The notes below the pieces were generated by a model. That model was given only the letters and a program-made list of their open reading frames with translations. It was not told where the DNA came from and did not search any database. Source: Zavarzinella formosa DSM 19928 (GTDB lineage Bacteria > Planctomycetota > Planctomycetia > Gemmatales > Gemmataceae). Taken from it: DNA of 47,591 bases. The number at the start of each line of letters is the position of its first letter. The stretch's first letter is position 1. A program made the translations under genes and the position numbers. Where the stretch lies: NCBI RefSeq assembly GCF_000255705.1, contig NZ_JH636440.1:1141435-1189025 (forward strand). Reading direction: 5' to 3'. Positions 1-7,895 of the stretch are shown here, one piece after another.

Positions 1-185
1 CGCACCGGTCGGATTTCGGCCCCGGCCCCCGTCGCGGGCCGCAACCGCCGCGGGGCTTCGGTCCGGGCGGCGGGGATCACCAAGGATCGGTTGCGGGCGG
101 CTTGCGTGATTTCGAGCGTCGGCTCGACCGGATCATCGGCGAATTGGAACAACTTCGCCGGGATGTTCAACATCAACGGCGTTAA
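1..185 (+). CDS. C-terminal end of a Gly/Pro-rich protein with a terminal coiled coil (partial)
   Basis: Only the last 60 codons are inside the window; the first complete codon is at position 3 and the TAA stop at 183-185. The visible part begins with a Gly/Pro/Arg-rich low-complexity stretch and ends in a charged amphipathic helix with the core LDRIIGELEQLRRDV. That heptad-like pattern suggests a short coiled coil. Exported and scaffold-like planctomycete proteins often end in this way (from memory of the group). Function cannot be assigned because the N-terminal part is missing. It converges on the minus-strand propeller gene at 253-1143, with a hairpin between them. Confidence 0.6.
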   Translation, partial: HRSDFGPGPRRGPQPPRGFGPGGGDHQGSVAGGLRDFERRLDRIIGELEQLRRDVQHQRR

Positions 186-196
186 ACGAGAATCGC

Positions 197-221
197 CATC
201 CTCTCGCCTCGCGAGAGGATG
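197..221. terminator. Bidirectional hairpin between convergent genes
   Basis: A perfect 11-bp stem (CATCCTCTCGC pairing with GCGAGAGGATG) closes a 3-base CTC loop. It lies between the stop codons of two convergent genes, at 185 and 253. There is no T-run on either side, so it may act as a transcript-end stabiliser or a Rho-assisted stop rather than a classical intrinsic terminator. Confidence 0.5.
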
Positions 222-252
222 ACTCTCAAGGTCATGTCGGGAAACAGTCTCG

Positions 253-1143
253 TTAATCCAGAACGCGAACGGTGGTCAGCGATTTGATGAGGGCGTGGTC
301 CTCCCATTTCCAGACCACCTTTTTCTCGCGGGTCACTTCAAAGACGTGAGCCCCTTTGCCTTCCTGGTTGCGAAGAAAATTGCCGACGATGATGTTCCCG
401 TTCGCCAGCGGTTGAATGCTGGACACCCAAGTCAGGTTGAGTTCGGGCGCGTCTTTGGCGTTGAATTCCCAGACGATTTTCTTCTCCGGCGTGACTTCAA
501 TCACCCGCTTCTGGGTGCCGCAAGAAATCAGGGTGTTGCCGTTGGCCAACCGGCGGGCATCGCCGGCGTTTTCGACACCGGTGTACTCCCAGACGATTTT
601 GCCCTTCTCGTCCACTTCCCGGACGGCCCCTTCTCCCTCATGGGCGGCGAGGATGTTGCCGTTGTCCAGTTTGTGGATGTTGCGGACTTGCAGATGATAT
701 TCTTTGATCGTGGTGGTCAGGGGGGTTACCCGGACCACTTCGCCCTTGGGACTCACTTCCACGGCCTGGCACGGACCCTGTTCCGCGACCAGCGTGTTGC
801 CGTTGGCCAGCCGACGGCATCCGAGAACCTGCGGGCACTTGCTGACATAGTTCCAGACTTCCTCGCCTTTGCGGTTCACTTCCCGGACGCCGGTGGGGTT
901 GCCGCCGTAGGCGTACAGCACATTGCCGGTCGGCAATACCTCGAAGATCACCGCGATGCTTGGCGGCTTGTGTTCCCAAACCATTTTGCCATTGGCATCC
1001 AACTCCAGCAGCCGGTTTGGCCCCTTGCCGTACTCGAAGAACATGATGCGGTGCTTGGGAACCGGGTCAGCCGCGACTGCCGGGCTGGTGGCCAGCGTGG
1101 CGGCCGAGAGGAGGAAGAGCATCGGGAGAAGACGCTGTTTCAT
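253..1143 (-). CDS. Secreted beta-propeller protein (NHL/PQQ-like repeats)
   Basis: The product is 296 residues from the preferred start at 1143. That start places a clean signal peptide first: MKQRLL, a hydrophobic core, then AVAAD at about residues 22-26. A longer frame to 1182 would put 13 polar residues before the signal. The mature part is built of roughly 45-residue units, each carrying a turn such as LANGNTL, LDNGNIL or PTGNVL followed by a strand such as GKIVWEY or KKVVWKW. These are the hallmarks of PQQ/NHL/arylsulfotransferase-like propeller blades, and about six blades are visible. No catalytic residues are evident, so binding or scaffolding outside the cytoplasm is the safest reading. 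It is divergent from the cupin gene, and its 3' end faces the partial gene at the window start. Confidence 0.8.
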   Translation of the reverse strand: MKQRLLPMLFLLSAATLATSPAVAADPVPKHRIMFFEYGKGPNRLLELDANGKMVWEHKPPSIAVIFEVLPTGNVLYAYGGNPTGVREVNRKGEEVWNYVSKCPQVLGCRRLANGNTLVAEQGPCQAVEVSPKGEVVRVTPLTTTIKEYHLQVRNIHKLDNGNILAAHEGEGAVREVDEKGKIVWEYTGVENAGDARRLANGNTLISCGTQKRVIEVTPEKKIVWEFNAKDAPELNLTWVSSIQPLANGNIIVGNFLRNQEGKGAHVFEVTREKKVVWKWEDHALIKSLTTVRVLD

Positions 1144-1343
1144 GATCTGTTTCCATTGGGAGAGATTGGACCGGATCCGCAACCCGCCGGGGGTTCGTCC
1201 GAGCCTGACAGCTTAACGGGCCGGTCTCCGCGAAAAAACAAGAAACCGGCGAGGCCCGGAAACTTTCGGGTGTTTTCTTGCGTGGGGTTGGCGGCCACGT
1301 TACGCTGGCTTCGTTGTCGAACGTGATCTTTCACGAGCATCCC

Positions 1344-1691
1344 ATGCAAACAACTTCTCCCTTTATTCGACGTGAAATCTCCGACGTGGAACCGTGGGCC
1401 GAGACCTGCGGCCAGATCCGGCCGCTTCTTGAGGAGAACGATCAGGCGGCCGCCGAAGTGCATCATCTGGAGATCACCGACGCCCGATTGCACTATCACG
1501 AACGAACTGACGAGGTCTATTACATCCTCGGCGGGAAAGGCCGGATGACGCTGGATGACTCGGAAATCGAGGTTCACGAAGGTGTCGTCGTTTACGTGCC
1601 TCGCGGCATGAAACACCGGGCGTGGGGAGATTTGAAAGTGCTTGTCGTGTGCATTCCCCCCGGCGTGCTGCACGATGTTCATGAAGTGTGA
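1344..1691 (+). CDS. Small cupin-domain protein
   Basis: The product is a 115-residue single-domain cupin. The start at 1344 (MQTTSPF) is preferred over an in-frame upstream start at 1278, because the extra residues look unlike protein and the cupin fold needs only the shorter form. Cupin motif 1 is visible as LHYHERTDEVYYILGGKG (two His and a Glu typical of metal binding). Motif 2 is GVVVYVPRGMKHRAWG. Small cupins bind a metal and act as dioxygenases, isomerases or sensors; nothing here picks one. It is transcribed alone, divergent from the propeller gene and convergent with the HEAT gene. Confidence 0.85.
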   Translation: MQTTSPFIRREISDVEPWAETCGQIRPLLEENDQAAAEVHHLEITDARLHYHERTDEVYYILGGKGRMTLDDSEIEVHEGVVVYVPRGMKHRAWGDLKVLVVCIPPGVLHDVHEV

Positions 1692-1694
1692 ACA

Positions 1695-1716
1695 GGCGGG
1701 GAAGCAATCCCCCGCC
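1695..1716. terminator. Hairpin between convergent cupin and HEAT genes
   Basis: GGCGGGG at 1695-1701 pairs with CCCCGCC at 1710-1716 across an 8-base loop. It lies four bases past the cupin stop and ahead of the HEAT gene stop at 1739. The stem is GC-rich but has no T-run. Confidence 0.45.
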
Positions 1717-1738
1717 ATGAATCTCCAACAAAGACGGC

Positions 1739-2506
1739 TTACGGCTTTCCGCCCAGTTTCTGGATGGCCCCGCGCATCTCTCCCTTGGCGGCATCATCGG
1801 TTTCGGCCTTGAGGGCCTTCATCAGCACGGGCAGCGAGTTCGGGTCGCCGGTGTTGCCGAGGGAGCGGGCAATGTAGCCGCGACGATGGCCGTCCGTTTC
1901 CTTCGGCAAAATCTCCGCGATTTCCGGGGCGGCGGACTTGGCGGGGAGGCCGATCATCCCCAAGGCGTGGGCGGCTTTCATGCGCACCAACATTTCATCA
2001 TGATGGAGGTATTTTCGCAGGGCAATGATCTGGCCGGGAACGTCCTTGTTCAGCATCGCCAGCGCTCCGAGGGCCACGGTGCGCGTGACCGGGTCTTCGT
2101 CGTTGGCCGCCGCCTTGCGAAGCGGTTCCTCGGCGTCATGGTTTTCCGGCAACGCCTTGCCGATGCGGCCCAAGGCGCGGGCCGCTGTTTCTCTTGCCTC
2201 TTTGAACTTGTCGTGACCCAACTGGGCGACCAAGGCCGGAATGGCTCCTTCGGCCTTCGCCCCGAGATTGCCAACGGCCGTCGCGGCGACGGAGCGGACA
2301 TCACCATCCGTGTCTTTGAAGCACGCCTGCATTTCCGCGTTCAGGTGATCCGAAAGATCGGAGTGGATCAGTTGCTTGATCGCGGCCAGCCGGACCTCGA
2401 CCTTGGGGCTTTTCAATTCCTCGCGGACCTTGGCCAACTGCTCGGGCTTGGGTTCGGCCCCGATGGTCAGGGCCAGCGAGGCCATGAGAACAACAGACAC
2501 GTTCAT
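1739..2506 (-). CDS. Exported HEAT-repeat protein
   Basis: The product is 255 residues starting at MNVSVVLMASLALTIGAEP, a short signal peptide. A GGAAG ribosome binding site lies seven bases upstream of the ATG at 2506. The frame is open further 5', but that stretch is antisense-like and overlaps the pseudopilin gene. The mature protein is a run of HEAT/PBS-lyase-type helical repeats, recognisable by phrases such as DVRSVAATAVGNLG, ARETAARALGRIG, LVRMKAAHALGMIG and YIARSLGNTGD. Such solenoids are protein-binding platforms. It lies 46 bases downstream of the DUF1559 pseudopilin gene on the same strand, so the two are probably co-transcribed. Confidence 0.8.
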   Translation of the reverse strand: MNVSVVLMASLALTIGAEPKPEQLAKVREELKSPKVEVRLAAIKQLIHSDLSDHLNAEMQACFKDTDGDVRSVAATAVGNLGAKAEGAIPALVAQLGHDKFKEARETAARALGRIGKALPENHDAEEPLRKAAANDEDPVTRTVALGALAMLNKDVPGQIIALRKYLHHDEMLVRMKAAHALGMIGLPAKSAAPEIAEILPKETDGHRRGYIARSLGNTGDPNSLPVLMKALKAETDDAAKGEMRGAIQKLGGKP

Positions 2507-2552
2507 CGCGATTCTTCCGGGAAAAGGAACGGGAGAGAAACCATCACAATTA

Positions 2553-3458
2553 TCAGAGGTCGGAGCCGGGCACTTCGCCATTGGAAATCGTTCCGAGCGC
2601 CTGCCAGGTTGACTGGCTGACCCGGTTGGTGACGAAACGCACGCTGCCGTCGCACAAAACCACGTTGACACCACCGGTGTGGTTGCTGCGGGCCGACATA
2701 ATCACGGCCCGGTTGTTGTAGGCGGTATAGGCGCCATAGCAGGGAACCTGTGGGGTCGAGATGCACGACCCGGCCCGAAAATCGTCCGGAGTGGACGTGT
2801 TGGGCGTGCGGTTGTGTTGGTAAATCGGCCCCTCGGGGTAGTGCATGACGCCCCGAAAATCATCTCCGTTTACCTTGCGGAGTTCCGAAGCCATCGCGGT
2901 GTTGGTCGTGCCGTCCGTGATGTCCGTGAGGCTGATCTGCGTGTTGATGGTGAAGACGCCGGGCGTGGTGATGGAGGCCGCCGCGTTGGTGAAGTTTGAG
3001 GTCATCGGGCCGATGCCACCGTTCGCCGCGTAATTTCCCTTGCCGTAATAACCCAAGGCCAGATTGCCGGGGATGTCCGACGGGCAACTGTAGCCCGGCA
3101 GCATGGCGGCTGAGATCGTGCTGTTCTGGTTGGGAAGGGAACCGAAATTCTGGGCGAGGTTGCCCGTCTTGTAAAGGTTGTCCTGCTCGACGTATGGCAA
3201 CAAGAAATAAAGCCAGGTCGCCTCGGAAATGTCGGTCGTGCCGTTGTAGTTATAGGCCGGGGGAAGTTTGCCTTGGGTGTCGTGGAAGTTTTGCAACCCG
3301 AGACCGGCTTGTTTGAGGTTGTTGGAACACTTCATTCGATTCGCCGCTTCGCGAATCTTTTGCACGGCGGGCAACAAAAGCCCGATGAGGATGGCGATGA
3401 TCGCAATCACCACCAATAATTCGATGAGCGTGAACGCGTGCCGGGACCGACGGTTCAT
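2553..3458 (-). CDS. DUF1559-family pseudopilin-like protein
   Basis: The product is 301 residues. The start at 3458 (MNRRSRHAFTLIEL) has a GAGG ribosome binding site six bases upstream. Residues 7-30 form a type IV prepilin signal (basic stretch, FTLIELLVVIAIIAIL). The glutamate is five residues into the mature form, and the residue before the predicted cut is Ala rather than the usual Gly. The C-terminal motif VNVVLCDGSVRFV, near residue 275, is typical of the DUF1559 family. Planctomycetes carry many such paralogues, thought to be type II secretion-like pseudopilins or surface fibres, but the individual roles are unknown. The HEAT-repeat gene follows 46 bases downstream. Confidence 0.9.
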   Translation of the reverse strand: MNRRSRHAFTLIELLVVIAIIAILIGLLLPAVQKIREAANRMKCSNNLKQAGLGLQNFHDTQGKLPPAYNYNGTTDISEATWLYFLLPYVEQDNLYKTGNLAQNFGSLPNQNSTISAAMLPGYSCPSDIPGNLALGYYGKGNYAANGGIGPMTSNFTNAAASITTPGVFTINTQISLTDITDGTTNTAMASELRKVNGDDFRGVMHYPEGPIYQHNRTPNTSTPDDFRAGSCISTPQVPCYGAYTAYNNRAVIMSARSNHTGGVNVVLCDGSVRFVTNRVSQSTWQALGTISNGEVPGSDL

Positions 3459-3717
3459 GGGAACCTCATTGGTCAAAAGTTGGGTACGTGCTTTCGCCCG
3501 GTTGTTTAGAGGGAAGGCACGGCAGGTAAGGATGAGAGGAGTTTGGATCGTAACCCGGATGATCCGGCGAGTCAATCAGTAATTTGCATCAACAAACGCA
3601 TATCGGGATTTGGCCAAAATCCGGCGGCCGGACGGGCCGAACCTTCGGGGAATTGTGACAATATCCATTGGCGCGGGGCCGCCCTCCGGCGGTCGGCGTG
3701 CCGAGGGAGCACCATGT

Positions 3718-4266
3718 ATGACTGAGAAAAAGAGCAAGGTTCAGAAGGCGAAAGCCGCCGTCCCCGAGACGCCGCCCGCCGAGGCCAAGCCGGTTGTCCA
3801 ACCCGTGAGCGAAGCCCCGAAGGCGGTTGCGAAACCGGCGAAAAAAGAGCCGAAGATCGCCGCGAAATCGGTGAAAGAAGAGCTGGCGCCGGTTGTCGCC
3901 GAGGCCAAGCCGGTGGTTGCGGAAACGAAGCCTGTTCCCGTCGTTGTGGAAGCCAAGCCGAAACCGGTCGTTGAAGTGAAACCGGCGCCCGCTGTCGCCG
4001 AGGTCAAGCCGACGCCGATCGCCGCCGAGGCGAAACCGACGCCGGTTGTTGCGGCGCCGAAACCAGCTGAAGTTGTTGTCGAGAAGTCATCCACGATGAA
4101 ATCGGCCGCCGCTCGGATGTTCACGCAGTCCATCGCCCTGCCGAAGTCGTCTTCTTCCAAGGGGATGGCGCATCGGGTCGAGGATGCCGCCGCCAAGCCT
4201 TCGCAAAAGCCGATGGGTGGCGGCGGGGGCGGGGCGCCGCGGCGGGGAGCATCGAAGGGACGATAG
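3718..4266 (+). CDS. Lys/Ala/Pro/Val-rich disordered protein
   Basis: The product is 182 residues from the ATG at 3718, which has GGGAG eight bases upstream. Residues 1-120 are low complexity, with repeats of the type EAKPVV, EVKPTP and EAKPTP every 8-10 residues, resembling histone H1-like or TonB-linker sequence. Residues 125-160 are more complex (around MKSAAARMFTQSIALP). The tail is a poly-Gly run ending in basic residues. There is no signal peptide or membrane segment. It could be a nucleoid-associated, H1-like protein or a flexible linker protein; the sequence does not decide. A second ATG four bases upstream (3714) opens a three-codon frame ending at 3725 that overlaps the true start. 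Confidence 0.65.
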   Translation: MTEKKSKVQKAKAAVPETPPAEAKPVVQPVSEAPKAVAKPAKKEPKIAAKSVKEELAPVVAEAKPVVAETKPVPVVVEAKPKPVVEVKPAPAVAEVKPTPIAAEAKPTPVVAAPKPAEVVVEKSSTMKSAAARMFTQSIALPKSSSSKGMAHRVEDAAAKPSQKPMGGGGGGAPRRGASKGR

Positions 4267-4272
4267 GCTTCC

Positions 4273-6252
4273 TCACTTGGCCGGCAGCCACCGCTCGTCG
4301 AAGAAACCAGCCCGGATCACTTCTTCGTCGAGCGGTTGCGACGGATTCGCCGGGATCTTGTCGCCGACTTTCATCACGGCCCAATCGCCGAGCCTTGGGA
4401 ACAACAGATAATTCAACAGGGCCAGTTCCTTTTCATGGAAGGTGTGCCCGCTGTTGATGACCACATATTTCCCGTCGGCCAACGGATTGGGTTGGATGAA
4501 CGACGGCGCATGTTCGGCGGCGGCATATCGTTCGGCCCCGACCTTCAATTCCTCGGCCGTCCATTGCACCGGCAATTTGGGCATCACCCGCTTCATTAGG
4601 CTGTTGCTTCCCGGATCGCCGAAGAGGATCAGGTTGAACTGTCGGATGTCCGCATCGGTCACGGCCGTGTCATCCTTCACCCGCACGTCGCCGCGAAAGT
4701 AGCGATGCCATTCGTACTCGAACCGCTTCAGGTTCGCCTCGGACCACGCCTGCACTTTCGGGTTCCATGCCTTGCCGGTGCCGCGAACGCACAAGAACGG
4801 GGCGGTGAAGGCGTCGTCAATCGGCCCCTGAAGTCCCGGCCGTTTGCCGGGCAGGGGAGTGATGTCCAATTCGCCGAGACAAACCCATTTCCCGTCTTGG
4901 CGGCCGATCACCGCCTTCTTGATGTTGGCCGGTAACGCGATGTCGGCGCCGCCAACGCGCAACTTGGGCTTCGGCCCTTGCAACACCGGCGGCAACAGGG
5001 CGAAACGGGTGATGTTTTTTGGCTCTTTCATATCGACCGAGCCGTCTTCCGCAATCGAGGCCTCCAACTCGGCCCGGCGATAATGCTCTTCCAGCCCCAA
5101 CACGCGAAGCCAATGACAATCGGCGTATTTCAACGTCCAGGTGACAAAGCGGATGTGCTTCGGAGCATGGTCCAGTCCCTTGTTTGCATACTCGCCGATT
5201 TGCCGCATCTGCTCGGCAAATGTCTTTGGGTCGATGACATGCCCGGTCCCCGGCGAAATCAGGTTGACCATTTTCAGGCCCTCCTTTTCCATCGCTTTGC
5301 CCATCAGCACGTGGGCTTGGAAGAACACATCCTTCTCCCCCATGCAGGCAATCGCCGGGACCACGCCCGCGTTGGCGGCGTAGTCGATGGAGTCGAGCAT
5401 GTGCAGGGCTTGTTCCTGATGAGCCGGCAATGGGCCAACTTTGACGAAATTTGCGAGAGGAGTTCGTGAAAATTCAAAGGTGTCCACATAGCCGCAATAC
5501 GGCCCGATCGCGACAAAGCGATCCGGGTGCTTCAGCCCGAGATGCCATGTGCCTGAGGCGCCCATCGACATGCCGCGAAGAACGATCCGGTCACGGTCGA
5601 TCTTGTATTGTCGGCACACCGCTTCGATGGCCTCGAAGACATCCGTTTCGCCGGACCAGCGATAACAATTCTCCACCCGGCCGAGCGGGTGAAGTTCGAT
5701 GTGGTTCGCCTCTGGCGCGTTCGGCGACGGGCCGTCCCCCTCGTCGAAACGATTCATAAAGCGCAGTTCACTCAAACCGACGGGCTTGCTGCTGCCGTGC
5801 AATACGACATCAAGCCGGATCGGTTTGGCAGGATCGTACCCGCGAGGCACGATCACCCCGTATGGCTGGACGGAACCATCCACGGCCGAGACATAACCCC
5901 GGACGAGTTTCCCTTTGCGTTCGCCCCAAGATTGTTTGCCCGCCGCCAGCATCTCCGTGCGCGCGAGGCCACGTTGCAAGGCTTTTTTGACGATGGCCAC
6001 ATCGGCCGGTTCCAGCTTCGGTTCGTATCGCAACGCCCACAAGACACCCTTGTGGAAAATCTCCGCGTCGGCCAAAAGGTCTTGTTGTTCCGGAGAGCGC
6101 GCCGGGCCGGACCGGAGCTTTTGAATCTGGTTCCCCAGCTCGGCGGTGTTGTGGGTGATTTGTTCGTTGTCCGTTGGCTCAGCCGCCGGGACGGACAACA
6201 CCGGAACCATAAACCCCGCAAAGATTGTCAGGTTTCGCAGAAATCGATCCAT
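4273..6252 (-). CDS. Secreted prolyl-oligopeptidase-like alpha/beta hydrolase
   Basis: The product is 659 residues. The start at 6252 (MDRFLRNLTIFAGFM) gives a signal peptide ending near VPAAEP at residues 21-26. The alpha/beta hydrolase core spans roughly residues 115-360. It has an oxyanion strand (VVLHGSS near 149-155), nucleophile Ser229 in GMSMGASG, a probable acid Asp308 in GEKD and His338 in GTGH. This fits family S9 or feruloyl-esterase-like enzymes. The C-terminal 300 residues look like an extra beta domain, and the substrate is unknown. It is convergent with the Lys/Ala-rich gene (six bases apart) and divergent from the isochorismatase gene, so it is probably transcribed alone. Confidence 0.85.
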   Translation of the reverse strand: MDRFLRNLTIFAGFMVPVLSVPAAEPTDNEQITHNTAELGNQIQKLRSGPARSPEQQDLLADAEIFHKGVLWALRYEPKLEPADVAIVKKALQRGLARTEMLAAGKQSWGERKGKLVRGYVSAVDGSVQPYGVIVPRGYDPAKPIRLDVVLHGSSKPVGLSELRFMNRFDEGDGPSPNAPEANHIELHPLGRVENCYRWSGETDVFEAIEAVCRQYKIDRDRIVLRGMSMGASGTWHLGLKHPDRFVAIGPYCGYVDTFEFSRTPLANFVKVGPLPAHQEQALHMLDSIDYAANAGVVPAIACMGEKDVFFQAHVLMGKAMEKEGLKMVNLISPGTGHVIDPKTFAEQMRQIGEYANKGLDHAPKHIRFVTWTLKYADCHWLRVLGLEEHYRRAELEASIAEDGSVDMKEPKNITRFALLPPVLQGPKPKLRVGGADIALPANIKKAVIGRQDGKWVCLGELDITPLPGKRPGLQGPIDDAFTAPFLCVRGTGKAWNPKVQAWSEANLKRFEYEWHRYFRGDVRVKDDTAVTDADIRQFNLILFGDPGSNSLMKRVMPKLPVQWTAEELKVGAERYAAAEHAPSFIQPNPLADGKYVVINSGHTFHEKELALLNYLLFPRLGDWAVMKVGDKIPANPSQPLDEEVIRAGFFDERWLPAK

Positions 6253-6398
6253 TTTCGGGATGTCTCCGGGTTGAGTCTCGCAGGCAGTGTAACATTCCCG
6301 AAACATCAAGGCGAGAACGCTTCCTCCTTGCGTGGCGGATCATCCGGCAATATCGTTTCCATCTGCCCCCTTTGCCTGCGCCGACCGTGGAGATTCCG

Positions 6399-7304
6399 AT
6401 GCTCCGTCTTGCAAACCAAGTGTCTGTTGTGTTCGCCGTTGTTTTCATTTTTCATCCGGCAACCCGCGTCATGGCCGAAGACTCCCCGTTGAAACTCACG
6501 CTTCGTTCACGGGCCGCGTTGCCCGGTCAATTGCCTGCGGCTGCCGAGGAGAAAAAAGCGGCATGGGATCCGAAGAAAACGGCGATCATCGTGTGCGACA
6601 TGTGGGACGATCACTGGTGCAAGTCGGCCGCGAGCCGGGTCGGCGAACTGGCCGGGCCGATGAACGAGATGTTGGAAACCGCCCGTTCCCACGGCGTTTT
6701 GATCATTCACTCCCCAAGCACTTGCACGAATTTTTACAAGGACACGCCGCAACGAAAACGGGCGAAAGAAGCCCCGTTTGCCGCGACGCCGATTCCGTTG
6801 GCAAACAGCCCCCGCTGGGGCACGGCTTGGAACTGGCCTGATGTGAAGCGCGAGGGCGTGCTGCCAATCGACGACTCGGACATGGGTTGCGATTGCAAGG
6901 ACAAATGCGAAATCCGCTCGCCGTGGACCCGGCAAACGGCGGCCATCAAGATCGCCGACGCGGACGCGATCACGGACGACGGCCAGGAAACATGGAATCT
7001 TCTGGCGGCCCGCAAAATTGACAACGTGATTCTGTGTGGCGTCCACCTGAATATGTGCGTGTTGGGTAGGCCGTTTGCCATCCGTCAGATGGTGAGGCTT
7101 GGCAAGAACGTGGCCCTCATTCGCGACATGACGGACACCATGTATAACCCGGAACGCCCGCCGGGCGGGACACACTTCGACGGCACCGACCGCGTTGTTG
7201 AGCATGTCGAACGGTACTGGTGTCCGAGCTTCGCCAGTACGGACATCACCGGCAAACCCGCCTTTCGATTTGCCAAAGATTCTCGCCGATCCGACAGTCG
7301 GTGA
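6399..7304 (+). CDS. Isochorismatase-like cysteine hydrolase, exported
   Basis: The product is 301 residues from the ATG at 6399, with GGAG six bases upstream. An N-terminal hydrophobic segment (residues 8-26, ending VMAED) looks like a signal peptide. The isochorismatase fold follows: Asp67 in IIVCDMWDDHW is the expected catalytic acid, and Cys220 in ILCGVHLNMCVLGRPFAIR is the expected nucleophile. A Lys in the IKIADADAIT region near residue 184 may complete the triad. The middle carries a Cys cluster (DMGCDCKDKCE, residues 161-171), unusual for the family and perhaps a disulfide or metal knuckle. Substrates in this superfamily include nicotinamide and other amides; none can be chosen here. 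Divergent from the esterase gene. Confidence 0.85.
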   Translation: MLRLANQVSVVFAVVFIFHPATRVMAEDSPLKLTLRSRAALPGQLPAAAEEKKAAWDPKKTAIIVCDMWDDHWCKSAASRVGELAGPMNEMLETARSHGVLIIHSPSTCTNFYKDTPQRKRAKEAPFAATPIPLANSPRWGTAWNWPDVKREGVLPIDDSDMGCDCKDKCEIRSPWTRQTAAIKIADADAITDDGQETWNLLAARKIDNVILCGVHLNMCVLGRPFAIRQMVRLGKNVALIRDMTDTMYNPERPPGGTHFDGTDRVVEHVERYWCPSFASTDITGKPAFRFAKDSRRSDSR

Positions 7305-7895
7305 AGCGGACACTTGGTCGGACAAAGGAAGCGATTCCGCCAGCCAGATCGAAGAATCTGATTTTTCTGGTTATTGTCAGGAAACTGATTGGCCGCTTGC
7401 CTCGTCTCTCTCGATACGGGGCCACCAATTCCCACTTCAAAAGGCGTGATATCCCATGCGGGTAGCCGCGCGCCCGCATTCGCGCCCCCCATGAATCCGG
7501 CTCAAACCAATCACTCGTACCTTTGGAATCAGCCTTGGTTGATTTGGGAGGGAAAATTGGCCGGGTGAACTTGACGAGGTCGCGTAAGATGCCCTTTAAT
7601 TGACATCGGCCGTCCCGGAAGGGGCGAATTATCCACCCCGTTTGACACCCTGTATCTCTCTACCGTATTGAGTGTTTCTGGGGGTTTTCATCTCTCGGAC
7701 TCATTGCTCCACAGTGCCCCTGTCCGCACTCAATCGGTAAGGCGAATAACAAGGCCGTTAATTCTGACAGGCGCGCAGAAATTGGGTTGGCCGGTGCTTC
7801 AGCCATTATCTTTTGTACCCCGGCCGGGAGCCCCAAACTCCCGGTGAAGTGTCCCCCCGCCTGGGCCGCTCGCAACGTCACAGAGTGAGATCGAC
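7305..7895. other. Gene-free 591-bp stretch upstream of the giant gene
   Basis: No open frame here looks like protein. A short hairpin (ATGCGGG 7456-7462 with CCCGCAT 7473-7479) has no T-run. A possible promoter for the giant gene is TTGACA at 7642-7647 with a poor -10 match, TATTGA, at 7666-7671. A second TTGACA at 7600-7605 lacks a -10. The length fits a long 5' regulatory region or leader. Confidence 0.35.

Noticed and set aside
295-1326. 343-codon plus-strand frame opposite the propeller gene
   Set aside because: Its composition mirrors the repeats of the minus-strand propeller; the minus frame has a signal peptide and blade motifs.
1886-2620. 244-codon plus-strand frame opposite the HEAT gene
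   Set aside because: The HEAT repeats and signal peptide on the minus strand explain the sequence.
7660-7881. 73-codon minus-strand frame upstream of the giant gene
   Set aside because: No ribosome binding site or family, and it lies in the likely promoter region.
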